A DNA stretch of 64,000 nt from Fidelibacterota bacterium (GTDB lineage: Bacteria; Fidelibacterota; UBA8477; JABMPR01). Positions within the stretch are counted from its first letter, which is position 1, and each line of letters begins with the position of its first letter. The stretch spans positions 106,427 through 170,426 of the forward strand of contig JAERTG010000032.1 in NCBI GenBank assembly GCA_016845065.1, written 5' to 3'. Below the pieces are notes generated by a model. The model was not told the DNA's origin. It ran no database searches and worked only from the letters and a program-made list of their open reading frames with translations. Positions 57,067 through 64,000 of this stretch are shown one piece after another. A program made the position numbers and the translations under genes.

Positions 57067-59106
57067 CTATCTGAGATACACCATCTTAATCGTCTGGCTA
57101 AATGATCCTGCTTGCAGATGAGCAAAATAAACTCCTGTGCTAACAGGATTTCCTGATTCGTTTGCTCCATTCCACTGGACTTGGTACTGACCTGCTAGTT
57201 GTTCCTCACTCCTGAGTGTTAACACCTCTCGCCCCTTTACATCGTATATGGTGAGACGCACATCCAATAGCTCTGGCAGGTCAAAGCTGATGGTTGTAGT
57301 TGGATTGAAGGGGTTGGGGTAAACGTTGAATAGAAAGGGTGATTCTGGATGAGTAATCTTGTCAGAACCATCATGGGATGTCATGACGTGGCTGGTACCC
57401 ATACTCCAGGTGGTTTCGGACAATTGAAGTTCAGCATCACCTACAAGGTCTTCAACGATTGAACCTGCCCCCTGGTTCATGTCCCAGGCAGCCAGTAAAC
57501 CTTCAGCAGATGCATTGATTCCACCGTTCATGAGAGTTTGGACAGCTGATTCATCCAGAACCATCTCCCACAGAGATACTTCATCCAGTACACCATGAAA
57601 ACTGCGAGTATTCCCAATTGACCCAACTGTTATTGGACTGAGTGACATATCTATCAGGGGACCATTACCAGAACCTAAAGACGTAACTTCAACCGAATCA
57701 CCATTCACATACATCTTCACCTCGCTGGTCGCTGCATCATAGCTCATGCCCACATGCATCCAGTTGTCCAGCCAGATGACATTTAAGGAGGCCTGGTGAT
57801 AGCTCGGGGGACCACTTTCGTGGAATAGTTGCAGGAATAAGGTATGCTGATCCTGACTTGTGGCATTTTTACTGATTGAAAACCAGAATGCTCCCTTCGA
57901 AATGATACCCCCTCCATAGACATTGTCGCTGCCCCACCCTAAAGGATATATCCAGGCTGTAACGCCCAAGGCATTCTGTGGATTTATACTCATCATAGTA
58001 TCGCTTATGGAATAACTGTTTCGTCCATTAAAAAAGAGACCTGTCTCACCAGAATCGTAGACATGGATCATATCTTCCACCAATTGAGAATCGCTTCGAT
58101 TGGCATTATCTACATTTACTAAGACAGAATAAATACCAGGAGATGTATAGGTCCCGATTGGGTTTGGACCACTTAGATCAACTTCGCCATCTGAATCAAT
58201 ATCCCAATACCAGTTGTCGATAGAAGGAGCCGCATAGGTATGATCACTAAACTGGACTAGAAGTGGGGTTTCCCCGATTCTGGGTTCTGCAGTGAAGCGG
58301 ATTCCAATATAGTCATTCGGCAAATGTGTGATGAGGATCGTATCCTCATCAAAGAAGGGCATTGCCAACAAGGTATCCCTCTCTATAATTGAGATATTTG
58401 CTGACCCCGAACCATTATCAAATACGGTGATAGGCGGGTGCACAAACTCATCATTGTACATGTGGATAGCTTCCGTTGACCAGCTGGAAATATACAGGTT
58501 CCCCTCATGGTCCATTGCCATACCGTCAAACCCACCTATTTCAGTATCAATGATAGGTGAAACGCTTGAATCGGCAATTTGAATGCTCCATAGGGTCTTA
58601 CTGCCATTATAGGTACACAGGATCATTCTGTCATTCGTTGGGTCATAAATGATATCCTGGGGTTGTCCAGGAAATGCACCCTGCACCCAGGTCCAGTAGG
58701 TTTCATCCGAAAGACGAATTTTGAATACTGTGCTATTCGTCCCCAGGACATATAGGTGGTCCTCATAGTACAGGAGGCCATCCAATCCAACGGATCCAGC
58801 AATGGGAATGGTTGAAATGGTGGCAGCTGTATTCAGGTCCACGATGGTTACTGAGGTTCCTGTGGAGATAAACAGAGAGTCTCCAAGCATGTCAAAGCTC
58901 AACGCGTTGGTCAGTCCCGATTTGAAAAGTGTCTGATTCCCATCCATGTCTAAACTGAGGATGGTCCCATCGTAGTAGTTTGAGATCAAATATCTGTCGC
59001 GCGGTTCGTCCAACATGATACACTCGGGACCTGAGAAAAGATTTTGTGCTAATGCCATACCGCTCATGATAAAAGAAATGAATACGAGTTTTAGAACCGC
59101 TGTCAT
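57067..59106 (-). CDS. Secreted propeller-PKD-LamG protein with type IX-like sorting domain
   Basis: A 679-residue protein with a signal peptide (LVFISFIMSGMALAQ) and a GGAGG ribosome-binding site. Residues ~20-270 are six or more beta-propeller-like repeats of the SMP-30/NHL type (for example GFDGMAMDHEGNLYISSW). Residues ~275-350 form a PKD domain (FTAEPRIGETPLLVQFSDHT ... WDIDSDG). Residues ~355-560 are a LamG/concanavalin-like domain (MTAWIYPLGWG type, GVLDEVSLWEMVLDESAV). The last ~82 residues are the sorting domain (YPNPFNPTTTISFDL). It is likely a cell-surface binding protein, perhaps for glycans; no enzyme domain is seen. Confidence 0.85.
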   Translation of the reverse strand: MTAVLKLVFISFIMSGMALAQNLFSGPECIMLDEPRDRYLISNYYDGTILSLDMDGNQTLFKSGLTNALSFDMLGDSLFISTGTSVTIVDLNTAATISTIPIAGSVGLDGLLYYEDHLYVLGTNSTVFKIRLSDETYWTWVQGAFPGQPQDIIYDPTNDRMILCTYNGSKTLWSIQIADSSVSPIIDTEIGGFDGMAMDHEGNLYISSWSTEAIHMYNDEFVHPPITVFDNGSGSANISIIERDTLLAMPFFDEDTILITHLPNDYIGIRFTAEPRIGETPLLVQFSDHTYAAPSIDNWYWDIDSDGEVDLSGPNPIGTYTSPGIYSVLVNVDNANRSDSQLVEDMIHVYDSGETGLFFNGRNSYSISDTMMSINPQNALGVTAWIYPLGWGSDNVYGGGIISKGAFWFSISKNATSQDQHTLFLQLFHESGPPSYHQASLNVIWLDNWMHVGMSYDAATSEVKMYVNGDSVEVTSLGSGNGPLIDMSLSPITVGSIGNTRSFHGVLDEVSLWEMVLDESAVQTLMNGGINASAEGLLAAWDMNQGAGSIVEDLVGDAELQLSETTWSMGTSHVMTSHDGSDKITHPESPFLFNVYPNPFNPTTTISFDLPELLDVRLTIYDVKGREVLTLRSEEQLAGQYQVQWNGANESGNPVSTGVYFAHLQAGSFSQTIKMVYLR

Positions 59107-59647
59107 GATACCTCCAATTTGTCTGACAGAGGAAAATAGTGCACATGAGGAGGACTCATATCCTGAATCAATAAGTAAACCCTATGCTATGTTAAACGGG
59201 TGTTTGATTCCGTAAGCGGTAATTGGTATCAATTGAATTTGTACACCACCCCAGTTTACCCCTTTGACAAGTTCAGTGTCCCTTGCCTCTACTTCACGTG
59301 TCCAACCTGGAATCAATTGATTAAGAGTCGATGAGTCAGAATTGTTTTCTAGCGAGTTTCTGTATCTTTCGTCATCGGCATGAAGCCTTGCCCAGTAAGG
59401 GTTCAGTCACATCTCAGCTAACGCTAATCTATCCAGTTTTCGTCACAAGTTTTCTATCCAATTAGTGACAAACTGGGACAAATGTACCATAAATGGTATA
59501 TTCTATTGGATAGATAAGTCATAGGATTGGGTGTATTTCTGGGTTTGGAGAAGATGGGCAATTAAGTGATCTGAATTGACACACCTATAAATGAGAAGCC
59601 CCCGATTATTAGCTCAGGGGCTTCAAGTTTCGATTTGTTTTAGGTCA
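59107..59647. repeat. Decayed tRNA-Lys-derived att-like copy (a) and associated block
   Basis: This is a gene-free gap. GTACACCACCCCAG near 59241-59254 and CCTGGAATCAATTGATTAAGAG at 59306-59327 resemble the 3' half of the tRNA-Lys found at the right edge. They are followed by a block (about 59441-59575) that is also present at 62510-62640, with shared segments such as TGGGACAAAT and AATGGTATATTCT. A hairpin GAAGCCCC/GGGGCTTC (59595-59624) lies next to the end of the propeller gene and may be its terminator. Confidence 0.6.
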
Positions 59648-61801
59648 TTACTTGAGATACACCATCTTAATCGTCTTGCTGTAATCTCCAGCCTGGAGAC
59701 GAGCGAAGTACATACCTGTGCTTACAGGATTTCCTGAGTCATCAATACCGTTCCATTGAACCTCGTAACTACCTGGAGGTCTTTCAGATTGCTCCAGAGT
59801 TGTTACCTCTCTCCCAGCAATATCATAAACTGTCAAACTCACAGTAGATTGTTCTGGTAAATCATAGCTGATGGTTGTGCTGGGGTTGAAGGGGTTGGGG
59901 TAGTTTTGCTGGAGCAAGAACCCATCTGGATAGTTATTCTTCTCATCCTCAATTCCTACTAAAGGTGCATAGGAGTATGCTATAAGTCCTCTATATATTT
60001 GCGAGATAAACACTATTCCGTCTGACCCCACGGTCACACGGACAGCACCTACTCCTATATGGGCAGTATTGGTAAAAGACGATCCATCATAGCTGTAGGC
60101 ACGTAAACCACCAGAGCCATTTGCTAAAAACACCGTCCCATCTGAGCTTACAACTACATCATTACCATCTCCTCCATCATCAATATGGGCGGTAATGGTA
60201 AGAGACGATCCATTATATCTGTAAGCTCGTAAACCATCATACAGGCCGGTATAAATCGTTCCATCTGGTCCTATGGCTACGCTCCTGACAACTACTCCGT
60301 TATCAATGTGGGCAGTATTGGTAAAAGATGACCCATCATAACTGTATGCCCGCAATCCACTTGTCCCACATGCTACAAACACTGTCCCTCCTGAGCTTAC
60401 AGCCACATCCGTATAATCTCCGCTACCATCAATATGGGCAGTATTGGTAAAAGACGATCCATCATAACTATAAGCTCGTAATCCATCTGAGCCATTCGCT
60501 AGAAAAACAGTTCCATCTGTGCCCACTACCATTCCGTCAGCAGATACTGCATCATCGACATGGGCAGTATTGATAAAAAACGATCCATCATAGCTGTATG
60601 CTCGTAAGCTACCCCAACCTGCCAAAAACACTGTTCCATCGAATCCCACACTTACACGAGAAGCATTTCCATCGTCAATATGATCAGTATTTGTAAAGGA
60701 TGATCCATCATAACTGTATACTCGCAATCCACCACTGCCATTTGCTAAAAACACTGTCCCGTCTGATCCCATGGCCACTTCACAAGCAGCTCCTCCATCG
60801 TTAATATGGACAGTGTTGACAAAAGATGATCCATCATAGCTGTAGGCTCGTAAACCATCATCAAAATTTGCTAGAAACACTGTACCATCTGAACCCACGG
60901 CCACTTCATGAGCGCCACCACCATCATCAATATGAGCAGTATTGGTAAGAGACGAGCCATCATAACTGTAAGCACGCAAACCATCATACCAATTTGCCAA
61001 GAATACTGTCCCATTTGAGCCAATGATCACATCAGCAGGTTCTCCACCATCATTTTGGTCAATGTAGGTAAAAGACGATCCATCATAGCTGTAAGCTATT
61101 AAATCGCCCTCGCCTTCAATGTTAGTCGTTAGAAACACCGCCCCATCTGATCCCACGGCCACATCAAAAGCTCCATTAACATTTATGTGGGCAGTATTGG
61201 TAAAAGATGAGCCATCATAACTGTATGCTAGTAATCCAGCTGACCCATGGGTTAATCCATCATACCAATTCGCTAAGAATACTGTCCCATCAGGCCCCAC
61301 ACTTACACCAGAGGCAACACCTCCCTCATAGATCTGGGCTGTGTTCGAGAAGGATGAGCCATCATAGTTGTAAGCGTATAAACCATTATGCGTCATTGCT
61401 ACAAATACCGTCCCATCTGAGCCAACTGCCACACCAGAAATTGCTCCACTACCTAGTTGGGCTGTATTGGTGAAAGATGATCCGTCATAGTTGTAAGCGT
61501 GTAAGCCACCCCAACCTGCCAGAAATACCGCCCCATCTAATCCCACACTTACATGAAGAGCCTTTTCTAGATCATTAATGTTGGCAGTGTTGATATAAGA
61601 CGACCCATCATGGCTGTAGGCACGTAATCCGCCATCGCCATTTGCTAAAAATACGGTACCGTCTGACCCCACATCAATACCATAAGCATATCCATACTCA
61701 GTAGTCCTGGCAACCTGGGTGAAAACATGTGAATCTTGAGCAGTGGCCAGGACGTTTAACATGAGCAAAACAAGCATGCACTTGAAGTAGTATTCTTTCA
61801 A
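59648..61801 (-). CDS. Secreted 14-repeat beta-propeller protein with type IX-like sorting domain
   Basis: I start it at the TTG at 61801, which follows AAAGGAAG and gives a signal peptide (YYFKCMLVLLMLNVLATAQ); the frame is open to 61873. The ~717-residue product contains 14 tandem repeats of about 42 residues with the core GSDGTVFLANGxDGLRAYSY and DGSSFTNTAHI. Fourteen repeats would fit two seven-bladed propellers. The last ~82 residues form the sorting domain (YPNPFNPSTTISYDL). It is probably a surface binding or scaffold protein. The high identity among repeats suggests recent expansion. It sits between two tRNA-Lys-derived repeats. Confidence 0.82.
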   Translation of the reverse strand: MKEYYFKCMLVLLMLNVLATAQDSHVFTQVARTTEYGYAYGIDVGSDGTVFLANGDGGLRAYSHDGSSYINTANINDLEKALHVSVGLDGAVFLAGWGGLHAYNYDGSSFTNTAQLGSGAISGVAVGSDGTVFVAMTHNGLYAYNYDGSSFSNTAQIYEGGVASGVSVGPDGTVFLANWYDGLTHGSAGLLAYSYDGSSFTNTAHINVNGAFDVAVGSDGAVFLTTNIEGEGDLIAYSYDGSSFTYIDQNDGGEPADVIIGSNGTVFLANWYDGLRAYSYDGSSLTNTAHIDDGGGAHEVAVGSDGTVFLANFDDGLRAYSYDGSSFVNTVHINDGGAACEVAMGSDGTVFLANGSGGLRVYSYDGSSFTNTDHIDDGNASRVSVGFDGTVFLAGWGSLRAYSYDGSFFINTAHVDDAVSADGMVVGTDGTVFLANGSDGLRAYSYDGSSFTNTAHIDGSGDYTDVAVSSGGTVFVACGTSGLRAYSYDGSSFTNTAHIDNGVVVRSVAIGPDGTIYTGLYDGLRAYRYNGSSLTITAHIDDGGDGNDVVVSSDGTVFLANGSGGLRAYSYDGSSFTNTAHIGVGAVRVTVGSDGIVFISQIYRGLIAYSYAPLVGIEDEKNNYPDGFLLQQNYPNPFNPSTTISYDLPEQSTVSLTVYDIAGREVTTLEQSERPPGSYEVQWNGIDDSGNPVSTGMYFARLQAGDYSKTIKMVYLK

Positions 61802-62643
61802 AAAAGCTTCCTTTCTATTTAGTAATATCTTGTGATAACCGTATAAGGTCCCAAGCTTGAGTATTGCCAGCACATCCAGATATAGCTCTCAATTATTCCA
61901 CCCAAAACTTTCCCATTACAATTGAACTTGTTGTTCTTGCAGATAATGAGTATCCGACCTTTCTAGAATGTTCTGTTCCCCTTTTTATGTTAGAATGTAC
62001 AGGATTATTAAAGTCTGTCACCCCTACAAAACCTTTACAAATGAAGATTTGTAAGTTTGGGTATAATTATCTGCAAGAATGCATTGATATGGCGACTGAT
62101 CAATAAATCGGTATCCCGTGGATATCCCTCTAATGTGACAATTTATGACTATCTATGACCACGAATGACCAGGTTACTTCTTACTAGGAGTAAATTACCT
62201 AAAATGGCAAAACCCTTGCAGGGGATAGCCTACAAGGGTTTAAGTGGTGTACACCGCCTCCCGCCTCCCCTCGACAAGCTCGGAGTTTTGCGGGACAGGC
62301 AGGACTCAATTTATTGCTTTGGAATTGGTTCCAGGTTCGTGCTTTGAACCACATAAAGAAACAGCCCAGGACTCGAACCTGGAACCAATTGATTAAGAGT
62401 CGGTGAGTTATTATTGTTTTCTCGCCAGTTTCTGTCTCGCTCCGAATCGGATCAAATGTTACCGAGCAGAGGTTTTCGCAAGATGGAGCTCATGGTATCC
62501 TATCCAATTCCCAGTCCATGTTTCCTATCCAGTTTGTGACAAATTGGGACAAATATACCGTTAATGGTATATTCTGTTGGATAGATTACCCGTTGGATTG
62601 GATGTATTTCAAGGTTTGTGAGGATGTGGGTAATTAAGTGGCG
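61802..62643. repeat. tRNA-Lys-derived att-like copy (b) with hairpin and conserved block
   Basis: There is no supported gene. Near 62211-62241, AAACCCTTG / CAAGGGTTT forms a hairpin, followed by AGTGGTGTACACCGCC as beside the right-edge tRNA. GCCCAGGACTCGAACCTGG to GATTAAGAGT (62364-62400) is the tRNA-Lys 3' half on the minus strand. It is separated from the acceptor end by about 100 bases of insertion. Then comes the block shared with copy (a) (62510-62640). The anticodon stem is broken, so this is a remnant and not a functional tRNA. Confidence 0.65.
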
Positions 62644-63087
62644 TTATGGCAATAGGTCAGGGTACTGCTCTTTTAACCACCCAATGACAGTTTTTCGAAG
62701 TTCTTGAGCATAGGCCAGGAGTTCATCGGCATCGGCTTGAGTTGCAACACCTGCGATGTCATACTCCAACGTGTTTCGCTTCATACGACATGCATCCAGA
62801 TATGCTGCATCATTTCTGTGTCTATCACCTAGGACCACATGCAAAGCCTGTAGAGTCCTGTAATGTGCCAGGTTCTTTTCCGGACGAAAACCCTCTGCAT
62901 AAACAAGACAAGTACAGAGCTTAAGTGCTGCATTATAGGCAATCCCGAATTGCCAGTCACTGGAAAGGGATTTTTCTTGTGCATCTTCAAGGTCTCTGTA
63001 AACAATTCCAAGTAAATTCCCGATCTCTTCCTGGCTGGTTTGATGGCGACGCAACCACCCATTCTCATACCAGGCTTGTAAGCTCAT
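62644..63087 (-). CDS. HEPN-domain protein, partner of nucleotidyltransferase
   Basis: A 147-residue helical protein with the HEPN layout: long helices including YRDLEDAQEKSLSSDWQFGIAYNAALKL and a C-terminal RMKRNTLEYDIAG segment. The latter is the position of the RNase-type R-x4-6-H motif, but here the His is not obvious. It overlaps the upstream nucleotidyltransferase gene by 23 bases. MNT-HEPN pairs often form type VII-like toxin-antitoxin modules in which the transferase modifies the HEPN toxin. Whether this HEPN is an active RNase is open. Confidence 0.78.
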   Translation of the reverse strand: MSLQAWYENGWLRRHQTSQEEIGNLLGIVYRDLEDAQEKSLSSDWQFGIAYNAALKLCTCLVYAEGFRPEKNLAHYRTLQALHVVLGDRHRNDAAYLDACRMKRNTLEYDIAGVATQADADELLAYAQELRKTVIGWLKEQYPDLLP

Positions 63088-63649
63088 GTTCTGCTCCTAT
63101 GATCATCAGTTTTGGCGATGCCATTACAGACGTTATGAAATGCTCCTTCGTAGCCAATTTCTTAGAATAATCTTTAAAATTCATAACCTGAATATTAATC
63201 TCTCTGCCTATTATATCAGCTGCATCTCCCAGCAGAGCACTCAGTTCTCTCAAACCGGTATTCCCTATTACAAAAAGATCGATATCACTGTCTGCACGAA
63301 TTGTACCATTTACAAAAGAGCCAAAAACAAATGCAAACTGGATCTCCGCAGGTTTCAATCTGGTTAAAAGAATATCCCGGAGACCAACCGTTTTCAGTGT
63401 GAGCGAATAGATCTCAGAGTACAATGGATGCTCTTTATTTGCCGAGTAATAGGTTCGATTGCCATCGATACGTTTAATAATCAAAGCGTTCCTTAAAAGC
63501 TTTTCGGCTTCTTGTCGTACAGTTCCAATTGTAAACCCAGATTGCCGTTCGATTTCGCGAAGATGATATTCATGATCATTGATACCAAACAGGAGTCGAA
63601 AGAACTCCGCTCTAACTTTTGATGACAGGATTTCAGCAAGCATATTCAT
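63065..63649 (-). CDS. Winged-helix/nucleotidyltransferase fusion (MNT antitoxin-like)
   Basis: A 194-residue protein. Residues ~1-85 form a winged helix-turn-helix (EYHLREIERQSGFTIGTVRQEAEKLL, wing IDGNRTYYSANKEHPLY). Residues ~95-190 are a minimal nucleotidyltransferase with FVFGSFVNGTIRADSDIDLFVIG, which holds the GS and D-x-D catalytic residues. The same chain may therefore repress its own promoter and AMPylate its HEPN partner. Two palindromic sites lie just upstream of the start. Confidence 0.88.
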   Translation of the reverse strand: MNMLAEILSSKVRAEFFRLLFGINDHEYHLREIERQSGFTIGTVRQEAEKLLRNALIIKRIDGNRTYYSANKEHPLYSEIYSLTLKTVGLRDILLTRLKPAEIQFAFVFGSFVNGTIRADSDIDLFVIGNTGLRELSALLGDAADIIGREINIQVMNFKDYSKKLATKEHFITSVMASPKLMIIGAEHELTSLV

Positions 63650-63659
63650 ATCATTCTCC

Positions 63660-63694
63660 GTATGGTATAAACATACACATGGGTGGTATAACCA
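63660..63694. promoter_or_regulatory. Paired palindromes upstream of the MNT gene
   Basis: GTATGGTATAAACATAC (63660-63676) and TGGTATAACCA (63684-63694) are two dyad elements sharing GGTATAA and CATAC. They lie immediately upstream of the winged-helix gene and are good candidates for an autoregulatory operator. Confidence 0.5.
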
Positions 63695-63915
63695 TACAAT
63701 ATATATTTTGCTCTTTTAATCAATGAATAGAACTGAAATAGATCCTGCATGATGGGTCAAAACAAGCGAGGCGACATACAGATGCCATTGCTATGACCAA
63801 TTGACTGTTTTTTTAGACAGAACTGCAACGAGACAAGGGCTGACGAAGGGGTCTGATCAAAATATACCGTTAATATACCGTCCTTTTTTACGCAGTTCGG
63901 AGTCATCCAGAAAAA
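63695..63915. other. Gene-free stretch between MNT operator and tRNA-Lys terminator
   Basis: There is no supported gene. ATATACCGTTAATATACCG near 63862 recalls the ATATACCGTTAATGG element of the repeated block at 62510-62640, which fits an element boundary. Confidence 0.35.
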
Positions 63916-63953
63916 CTAAAACCCTTACAAGCATTAGCCAGCAAGGGTTTTAG
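63916..63953 (-). terminator. Terminator downstream of tRNA-Lys
   Basis: CTAAAACCCTT / AAGGGTTTTAG is a perfect 11-bp stem. On the minus strand it is followed by a T run, directly after the tRNA gene. Confidence 0.75.
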
Positions 63954-63958
63954 TGGTG

Positions 63959-64000
63959 TACACCGCCCAGGACTCGAACCTGGAACCAATTGATTAAGAG
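63959..64000 (-). tRNA. tRNA-Lys (CTT), 3' half, cut by the window edge
   Basis: On the minus strand the visible part reads anticodon loop CTCTTAA (cut at the edge), then TCAAT, variable loop, T arm CCAGG-TTCGAGT-CCTGG, acceptor strand GCGGTGT and discriminator A. The loop implies anticodon CTT (lysine). CCA is not directly encoded. The 5' half lies outside the window, so intactness cannot be confirmed. Confidence 0.75.

Noticed and set aside
59648..61801. A CRISPR array, suggested by regular repeats
   Set aside because: The repeats (about 126 bases) are in one open frame and encode a propeller; there are no short palindromic repeats with unique spacers.
61864..62106. An 80-codon frame on the plus strand right of the propeller gene
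   Set aside because: No domain, no ribosome-binding site, and it lies in the element-boundary region rich in short chance frames.
62364..62400. A second functional tRNA-Lys
   Set aside because: The anticodon stem is broken, the acceptor end is separated by an insertion and the 5' half is unrelated; it is a remnant.

Overview
The window looks like a piece of a Gram-negative chromosome from the Fibrobacteres-Chlorobi-Bacteroidetes (FCB) superphylum, possibly an uncultured lineage such as Marinimicrobia, Cloacimonadota or a relative. The main evidence is four secreted proteins that end in a type IX-like sorting domain (a YPNPFN motif about 80 residues before the C-terminus). Other pointers are a FISUMP-domain protein, a DUF4954 protein, several outer-membrane barrels and a type II glutamine synthetase. 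The phylum is an inference; no rRNA gene is present.

Layout. 1-8.7 kb: a purine/molybdenum-hydroxylase operon with the end of one flavin subunit, a small membrane protein, YgfK, an 8-oxoguanine-deaminase-like amidohydrolase, and flavin, 2Fe-2S and molybdopterin subunits. The order resembles ygfK-ssnA-ygfM of the selenium-associated molybdenum hydroxylase locus of E. coli. 8.9-12.1 kb: DNA repair (Tag, DinB) and an unknown membrane protein. 12.2-14.5 kb: a possible iron-regulated redox operon of porin, FMN-binding protein and membrane protein. 14.5-18.3 kb: TrmO, an M1 peptidase, AlkD and a HAD phosphatase. 18.5-24.6 kb: pta-ackA-acpP-gntR-DUF4954-nagB, linking acetate and amino-sugar metabolism. 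24.7-25.5 kb: a secreted TlpA-like thioredoxin whose first active-site cysteine is replaced by an in-frame TGA followed by a SECIS-like hairpin, so a probable selenoprotein. 25.7-33.6 kb: an Lrp regulator, glnA, a heterodimeric ABC exporter, metA, and a metY that seems to start at a non-AUG codon.

33.7-37.2 kb: a VWA lipoprotein, a second lipoprotein and an outer-membrane protein in one operon. 37.4-42.3 kb: a four-gene operon of histidine kinase, sigma-54 activator, coiled-coil envelope protein and outer-membrane protein, divergent from an RND efflux pair (42.7-47.0 kb) that has a sigma-54-like promoter candidate. 47.1-51.7 kb: a giant C25-like peptidase with a dockerin-like end. 51.8-56.8 kb: a canonical Fur box, a dihaem cytochrome c, an esterase lipoprotein, a lysine-rich protein, the FISUMP protein and a lipoprotein. 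57-64 kb: secreted beta-propeller/LamG proteins and a stretch marked by three copies of the 3' end of a tRNA-Lys gene. The outermost copy is the most decayed, and the copies bracket a 14-blade propeller gene and a HEPN/nucleotidyltransferase pair. This looks like repeated integration at one tRNA gene.

The most notable items are the probable selenocysteine thioredoxin (which agrees with the selenium-associated operon at the left end), the tRNA-Lys accretion zone, the non-AUG metY start, and the porin/flavoprotein operon. All functional calls come from reading sequence and motifs; no database search was run.
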